Notes: a model not told the origin generated them from the letters alone. Positions 45,527-53,799 are shown, numbered from the stretch's first letter. The stretch is 54,576 nt of DNA from Pedobacter sp. PF22-3 (GCF_026239555.1 NZ_JAPIVP010000026.1:1-54576), one strand, 5' to 3'. Program-made: numbers and translations.

Positions 45527-45555
45527 ATCATTTTTCGGTAAAAGCTGGATAATTT

Positions 45556-45574
45556 ATATCCTACACTAGGATAT
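45556..45574. promoter_or_regulatory. Perfect 8-bp hairpin between paralogue 2 and feoA
   Basis: ATATCCTA and TAGGATAT pair perfectly around CAC. It lies 30 bp after the upstream stop and 50 bp before feoA. It could end the upstream transcript (CTTATTT follows) or be a dyad operator for feoAB. It does not match the usual Fur box. Confidence 0.45.
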
Positions 45575-45624
45575 CTTATTTGGAATAAATCTAAAGAAAG
45601 GTTAACTTGCGCCAAATTTAGCAC

Positions 45625-45840
45625 ATGAAGCTGTCGCACTTAAAAGTAGGAGAAAAGGGAACAATTGTTGCCTTTACAGATTTAGATATGTCTGTAAAGT
45701 TAATGGAGATGGGTTGCTTGCCGGGCGAGGTAGTAGAAGTAGAACGTTTTGCTCCTTTGGGCGATCCTATGGCGATCCGTGTAGCTGGATATCAGCTTTG
45801 CTTACGTAAAAGCGAAGCCGATGTTATTATTATTCAATAA
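45625..45840 (+). CDS. feoA: Ferrous iron transport protein FeoA
   Basis: 71-residue SH3-like cytoplasmic protein that assists FeoB. The pattern LKVGEKGTIVAF, MEMGCLPGEVVEVERFAPLGDP and VAGYQLCLRKSEA is typical. It precedes feoB by 11 bp with the same orientation, forming the usual feoAB operon. No feoC-like gene is present. Confidence 0.95.
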   Translation: MKLSHLKVGEKGTIVAFTDLDMSVKLMEMGCLPGEVVEVERFAPLGDPMAIRVAGYQLCLRKSEADVIIIQ

Positions 45841-45851
45841 AAAAGCTGGGT

Positions 45852-47960
45852 TTGGATATTAAAGTTGCATTAGTTGGTAATCCCAATACAGGTAAATCTA
45901 CTTTATTTAACCGTTTAACAGGGTTAAATCAAAAAATCGGAAACTTTCCAGGCATTACTGTTGATAAGAAAACGGGTTTTACAAAACTCGCAGACGGTAA
46001 AGAAGCAGAGATCATCGATTTACCAGGAACATATAGCTTATATCCGAAAAGTGCTGATGAAAGCATCGTTTTTCAGGTACTTGCCGATAAAAACAACAAC
46101 AGCCATCCTGATGTGATTGTACTCATTGCCGATGCTTCGAATTTAAAGCGAAACATGCTGTTGTATTCGCAAGTGGCAGATTTGGGAATCCCGATCATTT
46201 TAGCGCTTAATATGATCGATCTTTCTGCTAAGCAGGGGATTGAGATTAATCTGGATAAACTTTCTGAAAAATTAGGGATCCAGGTGGTGTCCATTTCAGC
46301 AAGAAATAACATCGGGATTGACAAGCTGAAACAGACCATTGCCAATACCAATAAAATTGCCACGCAGTATCAGGATGTAGATGTGAATTTTTTGGCTCCG
46401 GAAGCGATTAATGCTATAAAAGCCAAGCTTAATTCCAATAACGATTATTATGCGCTGCAGGTGCTGCATCAACACGAACATTTAACTTTCTTTACCGAAA
46501 AAGAGCAGGAAGAAATTGAAGGTATTGAACAATCTCACCATTTCGAATCTGCTAAAATTCAGGCTGCAGAAACCATTGCCAGATATAAACACCTCAGCAC
46601 TATTTTATCTGATGTGGTTATTGACAATGGCACTGAAAAGAAATTTTCTTTCAGTGATAAATTGGATGCTATTTTAACACACAAGGTTTGGGGATTTGCT
46701 ATTTTCTTGCTTATTCTCTTCGTCATTTTCAATGCGATATTTGCCTGGTCATCTTATCCAATGGAATGGATTGAGACTGGTTTTGGTTTTATAACCAGCA
46801 TCGGACATGAATATTTGCCCGCAGGCATGCTTACTGATTTGTTGTTGGATGGCGTGATTGCAGGTTTGGGTGGTATTTTTGTTTTTATTCCACAGATTGC
46901 CATTCTTTTCGCATTCATATCCATTTTAGAAGATACCGGTTACATGGCCCGTGTTACCTTTATGATGGATAAAGTGATGAGTAAAGTTGGGCTTAACGGT
47001 AAATCGGTTGTGCCCATGATTGGTGGTCTAGCCTGTGCTGTTCCATCTATTATGGCTGCCAGAAATATTGAAAACTGGAAGGATAGAATGATTACTATCA
47101 TGGTTACACCATTGGTAAGCTGTTCGGCAAGACTCCCGGTATATATTTTAATCATTTCCTTAATTATCCCTTCTAAAACCGTTCTTGGCGTTTTTAACCT
47201 GCAAGGCTTAGCGCTAATGGTAATGTACCTGGTGGGTATTGTTGCTGCGGTGCTGGTAGCATGGGTAATGAAATTTATCATTAAAACGAAGGAAAGATCT
47301 TATTTTATCATGGAGTTGCCGGTTTACCGCATGCCAAGGTGGAAAAATGTGTTTTACACCATGTACGAAAAATCGAAAACCTTTGTTTTCGAAGCGGGGA
47401 AGGTAATTATCGCTATTTCCATTATCCTCTGGGTAATGGCTTCTTTCGCACCGGGCGACCGCTTTGAAAGCATTGATAAAAAATACGAATCTGCCCTGGC
47501 TGATACAACCAAAAATACCGACCACATTAAAACCCTGGTGGCTACCGAGAAGTTGGAAAATTCATATGTGGGTATTCTTGGGCATTGGATAGAGCCTGCC
47601 ATCCGCCCATTGGGTTACGATTGGAAAATTGGTATTGGTTTAATTACCTCTTTTGCTGCCCGTGAAGCCTTTGTAGGTACCATGGCTACTATTTATAGTG
47701 TTGATGGCGGCGATGAGGATACAAGCACCATTAGAGAACGCATGTCGGCCTCGGTTAATAACCGTACAGGTTTGCCAGTTTATACTTTTGCTACAGGTAT
47801 TTCACTAATGCTTTTTTATGCTTTTGCCATGCAATGTATGAGTACGGTAGCTATCGTTTACCGGGAAACCAAAGGTTGGAAATGGCCGGTAATTCAGTTA
47901 GCTTATATGACGGCTATGGCATATGTTGCAGCGCTGGTTGCTTATCAGCTCCTAAAATAG
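45852..47960 (+). CDS. feoB: Ferrous iron transporter FeoB
   Basis: 702 residues; GTP-driven Fe(II) importer of the inner membrane. The N-terminal G domain has G1 GNPNTGKST, G2 GNFPGITVDKK, G3 DLPGTYSLYP and G4 NMID, followed by a helical guanine-dissociation-inhibitor-like region. The membrane part has two Gate domains, the first including the conserved cysteine in VTPLVSCSARLPVYILI, with the FeoB core between them. The start is TTG at 45852, which places the G1 loop at residues 9-17 as in homologues. Full length and intact. Confidence 0.96.
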   Translation: MDIKVALVGNPNTGKSTLFNRLTGLNQKIGNFPGITVDKKTGFTKLADGKEAEIIDLPGTYSLYPKSADESIVFQVLADKNNNSHPDVIVLIADASNLKRNMLLYSQVADLGIPIILALNMIDLSAKQGIEINLDKLSEKLGIQVVSISARNNIGIDKLKQTIANTNKIATQYQDVDVNFLAPEAINAIKAKLNSNNDYYALQVLHQHEHLTFFTEKEQEEIEGIEQSHHFESAKIQAAETIARYKHLSTILSDVVIDNGTEKKFSFSDKLDAILTHKVWGFAIFLLILFVIFNAIFAWSSYPMEWIETGFGFITSIGHEYLPAGMLTDLLLDGVIAGLGGIFVFIPQIAILFAFISILEDTGYMARVTFMMDKVMSKVGLNGKSVVPMIGGLACAVPSIMAARNIENWKDRMITIMVTPLVSCSARLPVYILIISLIIPSKTVLGVFNLQGLALMVMYLVGIVAAVLVAWVMKFIIKTKERSYFIMELPVYRMPRWKNVFYTMYEKSKTFVFEAGKVIIAISIILWVMASFAPGDRFESIDKKYESALADTTKNTDHIKTLVATEKLENSYVGILGHWIEPAIRPLGYDWKIGIGLITSFAAREAFVGTMATIYSVDGGDEDTSTIRERMSASVNNRTGLPVYTFATGISLMLFYAFAMQCMSTVAIVYRETKGWKWPVIQLAYMTAMAYVAALVAYQLLK

Positions 47961-48398
47961 TGTTATCTTTTCTTGTTTGTCACCCCGTGCATAGTCGAAG
48001 GAAGGGCCTCCTTATAAATATGATTATTAAGATTAGGAGAGCAAGGCCTGTATAATTATTTGAGTTTGCTCCCCGCTTTCCGTTTTACTTTGCCTGCGGC
48101 TTCGTGTTCACTCTAATCGGGTCTGGGTGGCCCATTAGGTGGTGCTATTTTTGGCTGGGTGCGTAGCTGCACAAACCTTTGTTTCTAAACCCGGTAGAAG
48201 CGGCAGCCCCCGATTGCAATTCGGGGCTATAGCGGATAACGGGGCTGCTCTTCCCGAAACCCTACTGAACGTTCATTTCCAAATAAAATCACTAAAGGTT
48301 TTACCATATAAGACATATAAGGTCATCCAAGCTCAGGTATGATAACACAGATTGTGGCCTTTCATCTTTAATTAATCTTTCTGCTTTAGTCTTTCCGC
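47961..48398. repeat. Intergenic repeat region between feoB and the Lrp gene
   Basis: No credible gene; the 67-codon frame at 48139-48342 covers a hairpin repeat. The left end has the phrase CATAGTCGAAGGAAGG, similar to the first bases of this window (TGTCGAAGGG). Around 48205-48228, AGCCCC-CGA pairs with TCGGGGCT about TTGCAAT, flanked by AGCGG and a second CGGGGCTGC. This is a GC-rich dispersed repeat of the type common between Bacteroidota genes. Confidence 0.6.
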
Positions 48399-48875
48399 TT
48401 ACCCTAATTCAATCTGTCGCTTAATGCTTTCTTCCAGTGATATTAAAGTTTCTGTTCGTTGTATGCCGTTTACCGCCTGTATTTCTTCGTTTAAAACATG
48501 GCGCAAGTGATTAGTATCTCTACAGATAATTTTGGCAAACATACTATAGGCGCCGGTAGTATAATGTAATTCTACCACCTCTTTAATTTTGCTCAGCTGT
48601 GCTACGGCATCTTTATACTGGATTCCTTTTTCGAGGTAAATACCTAAAAAGGCGCAAATATCATATCCTGCCTTTTGCGGATCAATGATGAGGTGAGAAC
48701 CTTTTATAATGCCCATTTCCTGCAGTTTCTTCATCCTAACGTGTATCGTTCCACCGGAAACAATCAGATCTTTAGCGATTTCTGTATAGGGTTTGGTAGC
48801 ATCCTGCATCAATTGCTTTAATATATCGATATCAAGGTTGTCAATTTCTAAATTGGAATTGTCTTTTTTAAGCAT
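48399..48875 (-). CDS. Lrp/AsnC-family transcriptional regulator
   Basis: 158 residues. A winged HTH (about 12-65, LDIDILKQLMQDATKPYTEI, with the recognition helix in SGGTIHVRMKKLQEMGII) is followed by an alpha-beta RAM ligand domain (about 75-150, ICAFLGIYLEKG, then VVELHYTTGAYSMFAKI). Family members sense amino acids and form octamers on DNA. No amino-acid gene is adjacent. It is divergent from the two tRNA-like genes across a 156-bp gap, so the shared upstream region could hold its sites. Confidence 0.92.
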   Translation of the reverse strand: MLKKDNSNLEIDNLDIDILKQLMQDATKPYTEIAKDLIVSGGTIHVRMKKLQEMGIIKGSHLIIDPQKAGYDICAFLGIYLEKGIQYKDAVAQLSKIKEVVELHYTTGAYSMFAKIICRDTNHLRHVLNEEIQAVNGIQRTETLISLEESIKRQIELG

Positions 48876-48948
48876 ATTTTTGAATTATGATAAGCGAATT
48901 TAATAAAATTTATCAATATTATAAAAATAAAATTAAATGTTTAAAATA

Positions 48949-48980
48949 TTTGCAAGGTATTGGTTGTTCCTTTACATTTG
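48949..48980 (+). promoter_or_regulatory. Promoter of the tRNA-like pair
   Basis: TTTG (48949-48952) and TACATTTG (48973-48980) are separated by 20 bp, an exact fit to the Bacteroidota -33/-7 pattern. Transcription would begin near 48987, about 45 bp before the first tRNA-like gene. Confidence 0.72.
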
Positions 48981-49031
48981 TATCAAGCAATTAACAAAAA
49001 GGAAACGTTCTTTCAAAATTGCATAAAATCA

Positions 49032-49141
49032 TGTAGGGTGGTGAAACAGGCAGACACACCTCCTTGTCTCGGTGGCGGAGAATAATGGGAATACCAGTAA
49101 TGGCTAACCACTCCTTGAAGGTTCGATTCCTTCCCCTACAG
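49032..49141 (+). tRNA. Class II tRNA-like gene 1 (GTC, 41-nt variable arm)
   Basis: Acceptor TGTAGGG (49032-49038) pairs perfectly with CCCTACA (49134-49140). U8 and G9 are followed by D stem GTG/CAC with loop AAACAGGCAGA (A14 and G18G19 present). Anticodon stem CCTCC/GGTGG has a central T:T mismatch; its 7-nt loop TTGTCTC has GTC at 49066-49068 and T at position 37. The variable arm is 41 nt, with GGAG pairing with CTCC. T stem GAAGG/CCTTC holds loop TTCGATT. The discriminator is G, followed by encoded CCA (49142-49144). The body resembles tRNA-Leu, but the triplet would be Asp. It may be a specialised or decayed tRNA. Confidence 0.6.
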
Positions 49142-49215
49142 CCAGTTCAGTTGGCAATTTACAGTTAGCAGTTTAAAACTGAAAATTGGAAATTGAAAAC
49201 TGTTAACTTTTGAAA

Positions 49216-49360
49216 TGTTGGGTGGTGAAATTGGCAGACACGCCTCCTTGTCTCGGTGGTGGGGAATAATGGGACAAACGCAGTTTATTGGGTTGACCAC
49301 AAATTAATTTTTTGAACTGTAGCTAACTACCCCTTGAAGGTTCGACTCCTTCCCCAACAG
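49216..49360 (+). tRNA. Class II tRNA-like gene 2 (GTC, 76-nt variable arm)
   Basis: Same plan as gene 1. Acceptor TGTTGGG/CCCAACA is perfect, with the second and third base pairs covarying relative to gene 1 on both strands. D stem GTG/CAC has loop AAATTGGCAGA. Anticodon stem and loop are identical to gene 1 (CCTCC-TTGTCTC-GGTGG, GTC at 49250-49252). T arm GAAGG-TTCGACT-CCTTC is perfect, discriminator G. The variable arm is 76 nt, closed by GGGG/CCCC, and begins AATAATGGGA as in gene 1. CCA is not encoded. No intron signature was recognised in the long arm. Confidence 0.58.
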
Positions 49361-49494
49361 CATTTTTTATGAATAATAAGTTAGTTAATCGAGCAATCCT
49401 GGATAGGTTGCTCTTTTTATTTTAGACCATTTTTTCATATCCATCACATATTTATCTGATATATTGTTATATTACCCATCAAATTTATTCGTTT

Positions 49495-50520
49495 ATGCCT
49501 GTGATGAAGAAACGCATTTCAATTAAAGATATCGCTAGACAATTAAATATCTCCATTACCACGGTGTCGTTTGTGATTAATGGAAAAGCAAGAGAAAAAA
49601 ATATTAGTGAATCGCTCACAAAAAAGGTTTTAGACCTGGTGGCTGAATTAAATTATCAGCCCAATGCCCTTGCCACTAGTTTAAGAACAGGTAAAACAAA
49701 AATTATAGGTTTCTTGGTTGATGATATTTCAGAGCCTTTTTTTGCTGGTATAGCACGCCGGATTGACGAAATTGCTTCTAGCCTTGGTTATAAAATCCTT
49801 TTTAGCAGTACCAGAAACGATACCGAAAAAGCAATAGAGCTGCTGCAGATTTTTAAAGACAGGCACGTTGATGGTTACATTATGGCCTTACCTGAAGGTT
49901 TGGAGGAAGAAGTTAAAAAATTGATTCAGACAGAGGCTCCAGTAGTATTATTTGATCGATATGTACCGGATGTTAAAACTGATTATGTCATTATCGATAA
50001 TCAGAATAGTTGCTATGAAGCCACCGAGCACCTGATTAAAAATAATTATAAAAATATCGGTTTTGTAACTATTGATACCTTGCAGCAACAAATGGTTGAC
50101 CGTCTGGCTGGTTACGAAAGCGCTGTCAAAAAATATAACTTGCCGGCAATTGTAAAGAAGATAAAATATGTAAACTCTGCAGAATCAATTGAGGAAATGA
50201 TTAAGTTTTTTAAAGCAGAGCAGCAGCTTGATGCCGTAGTTTTTGCCGCTAACTATATTTGTTTGGATGGCTTAAGAACTTTAAGGAAATTAGGGATCAA
50301 GATTCACCAGGATATAGCGGTTGTTTCCTTTGATGATTTCGAAATCCTTGAATTTTGTGAGCCTCCGGTTACGGCTATAGCACAGCCTCTTGAGTCTATT
50401 GCAGAAAATGTGATGAAGATTTTATTAAAAAAGCTGAAAAAAGCTGGTAAGTCTATCGAAAATACGCAGGTATCGTTACCTACAGTTTTAAACATCAGGG
50501 GCTCCAGCGCGAAAAAATAA
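49495..50520 (+). CDS. LacI-family transcriptional regulator
   Basis: 341 residues. The LacI HTH is ISIKDIARQLNISITTVSFV, with the hinge helix in NYQPNALATSLRTGKT. A periplasmic-binding-protein-like sensor follows (about 65-335) with IIGFLVDDISEPFFAGIARR and VVSFDDFEILEFCEPPVTAI. ATG 49495 is used; ATG 49504 begins exactly at the KKRISI motif and is equally possible. It probably represses or activates a sugar-use gene set, but no such genes lie in the window, so the target is distal. A bidirectional terminator separates it from frr. Confidence 0.92.
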   Translation: MPVMKKRISIKDIARQLNISITTVSFVINGKAREKNISESLTKKVLDLVAELNYQPNALATSLRTGKTKIIGFLVDDISEPFFAGIARRIDEIASSLGYKILFSSTRNDTEKAIELLQIFKDRHVDGYIMALPEGLEEEVKKLIQTEAPVVLFDRYVPDVKTDYVIIDNQNSCYEATEHLIKNNYKNIGFVTIDTLQQQMVDRLAGYESAVKKYNLPAIVKKIKYVNSAESIEEMIKFFKAEQQLDAVVFAANYICLDGLRTLRKLGIKIHQDIAVVSFDDFEILEFCEPPVTAIAQPLESIAENVMKILLKKLKKAGKSIENTQVSLPTVLNIRGSSAKK

Positions 50521-50532
50521 AGTAATAAAAAA

Positions 50533-50556
50533 GGGAATGGATTTAAGTCCATTCCC
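50533..50556. terminator. Bidirectional terminator between the LacI-type gene and frr
   Basis: GGGAATGGA and TCCATTCCC form a perfect 9-bp stem around TTTAAG. An A-run on the left and GTTCTCTT on the right make it usable in both directions between these convergent genes. Confidence 0.8.
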
Positions 50557-50580
50557 GTTCTCTTCATATTTTTATACAGG

Positions 50581-51144
50581 TTAAACTGTCATTACATCTT
50601 TTTCTTTAGCTTCGGCATGTTTATCAACCTTGATGATATAAGCATCGGTTAGCTTTTGTACTTCGCCTTCACCTGTTTTAATTTCATCATCAGAAACACC
50701 TTCGCCCTTTAATTTTTGAATTTTGGTGTTGGCGTCTTTACGGATATTACGAACGGTAATGCGGCCTCTTTCTGCTTCTTCCTTCACTTTTCTCACCAAA
50801 TCTTTTCTGCGTTCTTCTGTTAAAGGTGGCACAACCAGACGGATAACAATACCATCGTTTTGTGGGTTGATACCAATATTGGCTACCTGAATAGCTTTTT
50901 CAATTGGCGTTAAAAGTGATTTTTCCCAAGGTTGGATGACGATTGTTCTGGCGTCTGGCGTATTAATACTGGCTACTTGTGACAATGCTGTAGCTGCGCC
51001 ATAATAATCTACGAAAATACCATCCAACATTCCAGCTGATGCTTTACCAGCCCTGATTTTAGTTAATTCAGATTCACAATGATCGATGGCTCTGTCCATT
51101 GCAGATTGAGCATCCATTAATTGTAATTGTATGAGTTCGTTCAT
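50581..51144 (-). CDS. frr: Ribosome recycling factor
   Basis: 187 residues, normal length. It splits post-termination ribosomes together with EF-G. Family stretches are AGKASAGMLDGIFVDYYG, PWEKSLLTPIEKAIQVANIG, NPQNDGIVIRLVVPPLTEERR and RITVRNIRKDANTKIQKL. It lies 38 bp downstream of pyrH on the same strand, the standard pyrH-frr pair. Confidence 0.97.
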   Translation of the reverse strand: MNELIQLQLMDAQSAMDRAIDHCESELTKIRAGKASAGMLDGIFVDYYGAATALSQVASINTPDARTIVIQPWEKSLLTPIEKAIQVANIGINPQNDGIVIRLVVPPLTEERRKDLVRKVKEEAERGRITVRNIRKDANTKIQKLKGEGVSDDEIKTGEGEVQKLTDAYIIKVDKHAEAKEKDVMTV

Positions 51145-51182
51145 AATTGTGTGTATTCTACAAAATTAATAATTTTTATTCC

Positions 51183-51887
51183 TTATTTAACCAGGGTTCC
51201 AATAGGTTCACCATTAGCGATTTTCATGAAATTGCCATGTTTGTTCATATCAAACACAATAATCGGCACTTGGTTTTCTTCGCATAGGGTAAAGGCTGTC
51301 ATGTCCATTACATTAAGGCCTTTATCATAAACTTCTCTAAAAGAAATTTCTTCGTATTTAGTAGCTAATGGATCTTTCTCAGGATCTGCTGTATAAATTC
51401 CATCAACACGTGTTCCTTTTAAAACAACATCCGCTTTGATTTCGATCGCACGTAAAGCAGCAGCAGAATCGGTTGTAAAGTATGGGTTCCCGGTTCCTGC
51501 ACCAAAAATAACCACACGGCCTTTTTCTAAATGGCGAACGGCCCTTCTGCGGATAAATGGCTCGCAGATCTGCTCCATTTTAATGGCGGTAAGTAAGCGG
51601 GTTTTAATGCCAACTTTTTCTAAAGCATCTTGCAGGGCCATAGAATTGATTACCGTAGCTAACATGCCCATGTAATCTGCCTGCGCCCTGTCCATCCCAC
51701 TTTTTTCGGCACTTAGGCCTCTAAAAATATTTCCTCCTCCAATTACGATTGCGATTTCTAATCCTTTATCGTGTACAGCTTTAATATCTTCAGCGTATTG
51801 TTTAACGCGTTCATTATCAATACCATACTGTTTTTCGCCCATTAGCGATTCTCCGCTAAGCTTAAGTAGGATGCGTTTATATTTCAT
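51183..51887 (-). CDS. pyrH: Uridylate kinase
   Basis: Phosphorylates UMP to UDP at the start of pyrimidine nucleotide supply. 234 residues of the amino-acid-kinase fold: RILLKLSGESLMG, AIVIGGGNIFRG, and the UMP/ATP region GTGNPYFTTDSAAALRAIEI, with VDGIYTADPEKDP near the C-terminal third. It is first of the pyrH-frr pair. A TATTTTTG element (51900-51893) ends five bases before the ATG, which again suggests a near-leaderless mRNA. Confidence 0.97.
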   Translation of the reverse strand: MKYKRILLKLSGESLMGEKQYGIDNERVKQYAEDIKAVHDKGLEIAIVIGGGNIFRGLSAEKSGMDRAQADYMGMLATVINSMALQDALEKVGIKTRLLTAIKMEQICEPFIRRRAVRHLEKGRVVIFGAGTGNPYFTTDSAAALRAIEIKADVVLKGTRVDGIYTADPEKDPLATKYEEISFREVYDKGLNVMDMTAFTLCEENQVPIIVFDMNKHGNFMKIANGEPIGTLVK

Positions 51888-51892
51888 GGCCC

Positions 51893-51900
51893 CAAAAATA
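51893..51900 (-). promoter_or_regulatory. -7 element directly before pyrH
   Basis: Minus-strand TATTTTTG matches TAnnTTTG and ends five bases (GGGCC) before the ATG at 51887. Confidence 0.5.
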
Positions 51901-51976
51901 TTAACAATTTTTTAATACCTAGCTATGGTTTTTAATAATTGATGTAAATATTTAAATAGGTTGTGGATATAAATAA

Positions 51977-52004
51977 AAAGGGCAATATTTTCATATCGCC
52001 CTTT
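51977..52004 (-). terminator. Terminator downstream of the cytolysin-like operon
   Basis: AAAGGGC and GCCCTTT pair perfectly, with ATAT/ATAT extending the stem around TTTC. On the minus strand the stem is followed by TTTTATTT. It lies after the 43-codon ORF and before pyrH, so it probably ends the transcript arriving from the right. Confidence 0.7.
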
Positions 52005-52051
52005 CTATTATTTAATTAATTATTGTGCTTTAGCAATCCATAATTATGCAT

Positions 52052-52183
52052 TTAAGTGCAAAGCCGGATGAGAGGCGTATCCCCAGGTGGTACATCACCA
52101 GACCAACCATCAGAAGGTGAGCTGTCGCCAGCAAAAGCAACACTAGTGCCAAAAGTCGCAATTAGTGCATAACTCCGTTCCAT
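52052..52183 (-). CDS. Small ORF (43 aa) at the end of the cytolysin-like operon
   Basis: ATG 52183 is preceded by GGAGG four bases upstream, a strong Shine-Dalgarno in a genome that mostly lacks them. The peptide has a charged start (MERSY), a short hydrophobic stretch (ALIATFGTSVAFAG), a Gly/Ser/Asp/Pro-rich middle and the end LIRLCT. It begins 33 bp after the long cytolysin-like gene and ends before the operon's terminator. A small dyad, AAGTTT-ATT-AAACTT (52193-52207), precedes it. It may be a small exported or membrane peptide, or chance. No family recognised. Confidence 0.45.
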   Translation of the reverse strand: MERSYALIATFGTSVAFAGDSSPSDGWSGDVPPGDTPLIRLCT

Positions 52184-52216
52184 TATGCCTCCAAGTTTAT
52201 TAAACTTTTGAGGGTA

Positions 52217-53773
52217 TCATCTTAAAGGGGCTAGTACTTTGTAAAAAGAACCATTTTTAAGGGAATAATTAGATAAATAATAACCTTCTCGGTGTACAGT
52301 ACCACTCCCCCCAGAGCCATAATCTTCCTCATAAGTGTCATCCCACGAACTTTGGTATGTATGATTTGCTTTTATAAGAATTTTTGATTGTTTAAAGGTA
52401 TTTACTACAGTTAAGCTATCGTAAGTAGTTGAAGAAGACCATGGTTGATGATCATATGGACCCTCCACTGAGCCAGCATTAGTAGTTTCTTTTTTCCATT
52501 CAAATTTAACATAATCTTGTGGGACTGTTGAGCTAGTTCCAGTCATATCTGAATAGAAACAAAGATAGACATCACAACCATTATAATTAATATATTTATC
52601 TTTATTTTGATATTCTATTCTAGCGTATACAGGCTGGGTATCAATGTTAATCCTGAATTTAGTTTTTACTACGGAGTGGTCAGCAAGGTGACTCAAACTA
52701 AAGTATATTGGCACCCCTGGATTTGATGCAGAGAAAGTTCCACCTTTAACGATAAACTGAACAAATGCATCAAAACCGTTAACAGTTTCAACGGCATCGT
52801 TTCCATCGGCCCCGATGATGTAAATCTTCATGGAAGACTCGTCAATTATTCTTTTTTCCTGTTCAGTTGCTGAGCTGCTTCCTGAAACAAATAGTGCTTT
52901 GAATGCAGAATTGTATGCATTGTTTAGTTCTTCATAACTGTAGTCGGATTCTATTGCCATAATTCCCATGCGACCATAGGTTATCGAACTTACATAAGTT
53001 GGGAATTTTTGGTTTAAAGCATTCATATCCACATTATCGTTCATGAGCCTGCCATCTGAAGGGATATCCAGATCGAGGGTAAAGTTTTTCTGTATGAACT
53101 TGGCATATAGACCTGATCTTCTTGAAATTTTATCGATGGTTTCGCTGCTGCTTGATGTTTTGCTGCCAAAAAGCGTTCCTGTTTTTACATTCGAACCAAA
53201 GGCAAGCTTCAATTCATCATATGCTGTAAATTTTTCTAAACTATAAGAGAATCCTGCTACCTGGTTCCCTATGCCTGGCTGTGCCAAAATATTGCTGATA
53301 AAGTTCCTGTTGGCCGATAGGGATGGGTTTGTGATGGTTCCGCTTACCTTTGTGGCCTGAAAAGAAACCGAAGCCGTAACAGGTTTAACGGAAGACTGGA
53401 ATTCTGCTATCGGTGAAAAGTTCAGGTCGGCGATTGAGTTTCCCTGTAACAATGATCCTGCATAAATATACCGTTCGTAAGCAGAATTTTTCATCAAGGC
53501 AATTTCGTCTGTTTCCACAAATAATGTTCTTCCAAAGTCGTTAGCCCATAAACTGTCTTTATAAATATCGGCTCCACTTAGTTTTTTTTGGTCTAGGATG
53601 TTCTTGAGTGATTGACCGGTGTAAGCAGATGGGCTACCTGCTATATTGATATCAATAACTGGATCTGCAAACTTCCCGCTAAATGTGGTTTGCGGTGTTA
53701 AAATGGCTTCGTTTTTTCTGCACGATGCTAGAATGATAGCGAAACAAGCTACAAGTAGTATATATTTTTTCAT
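52217..53773 (-). CDS. Long CDC-like (CDCL) pore-forming lipoprotein
   Basis: 518 residues of the thiol-activated cytolysin superfamily. The lipobox LASC puts lipidated Cys at 18. The core (about 70-378) shows the CDC landmarks SLWANDFGRTLFVETDE, YVSSITYGRMGIM (Tyr266-Gly-Arg), IYIIGADGNDAV and GGTFSASNPGVPIYFSLSHL, which line up with perfringolysin-type VSNVAYGRTIYV, VVLGGDAQE and FSTKNPAYPISY. Residues about 180-230 and 290-315 correspond to the membrane-inserting hairpin regions. A ~140-residue C-terminal domain (379-518) sits where CDCs carry receptor-binding domain 4, but without their Trp-rich undecapeptide. It is the probable binding partner of the short protein encoded just upstream. 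Confidence 0.85.
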   Translation of the reverse strand: MKKYILLVACFAIILASCRKNEAILTPQTTFSGKFADPVIDINIAGSPSAYTGQSLKNILDQKKLSGADIYKDSLWANDFGRTLFVETDEIALMKNSAYERYIYAGSLLQGNSIADLNFSPIAEFQSSVKPVTASVSFQATKVSGTITNPSLSANRNFISNILAQPGIGNQVAGFSYSLEKFTAYDELKLAFGSNVKTGTLFGSKTSSSSETIDKISRRSGLYAKFIQKNFTLDLDIPSDGRLMNDNVDMNALNQKFPTYVSSITYGRMGIMAIESDYSYEELNNAYNSAFKALFVSGSSSATEQEKRIIDESSMKIYIIGADGNDAVETVNGFDAFVQFIVKGGTFSASNPGVPIYFSLSHLADHSVVKTKFRINIDTQPVYARIEYQNKDKYINYNGCDVYLCFYSDMTGTSSTVPQDYVKFEWKKETTNAGSVEGPYDHQPWSSSTTYDSLTVVNTFKQSKILIKANHTYQSSWDDTYEEDYGSGGSGTVHREGYYLSNYSLKNGSFYKVLAPLR

Positions 53774-53799
53774 TAAATAAATAGTATCTAAACTTAAAA

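Noticed and set aside
48139..48342. 67-codon plus-strand frame after feoB
   Set aside because: It covers the AGCCCC/GGGGCT hairpin repeat; composition is not protein-like.
49260..49335. Intron inside the second tRNA-like gene
   Set aside because: The extra sequence lies in the variable arm, not the anticodon loop, and no group I or bulge-helix-bulge pattern was seen.
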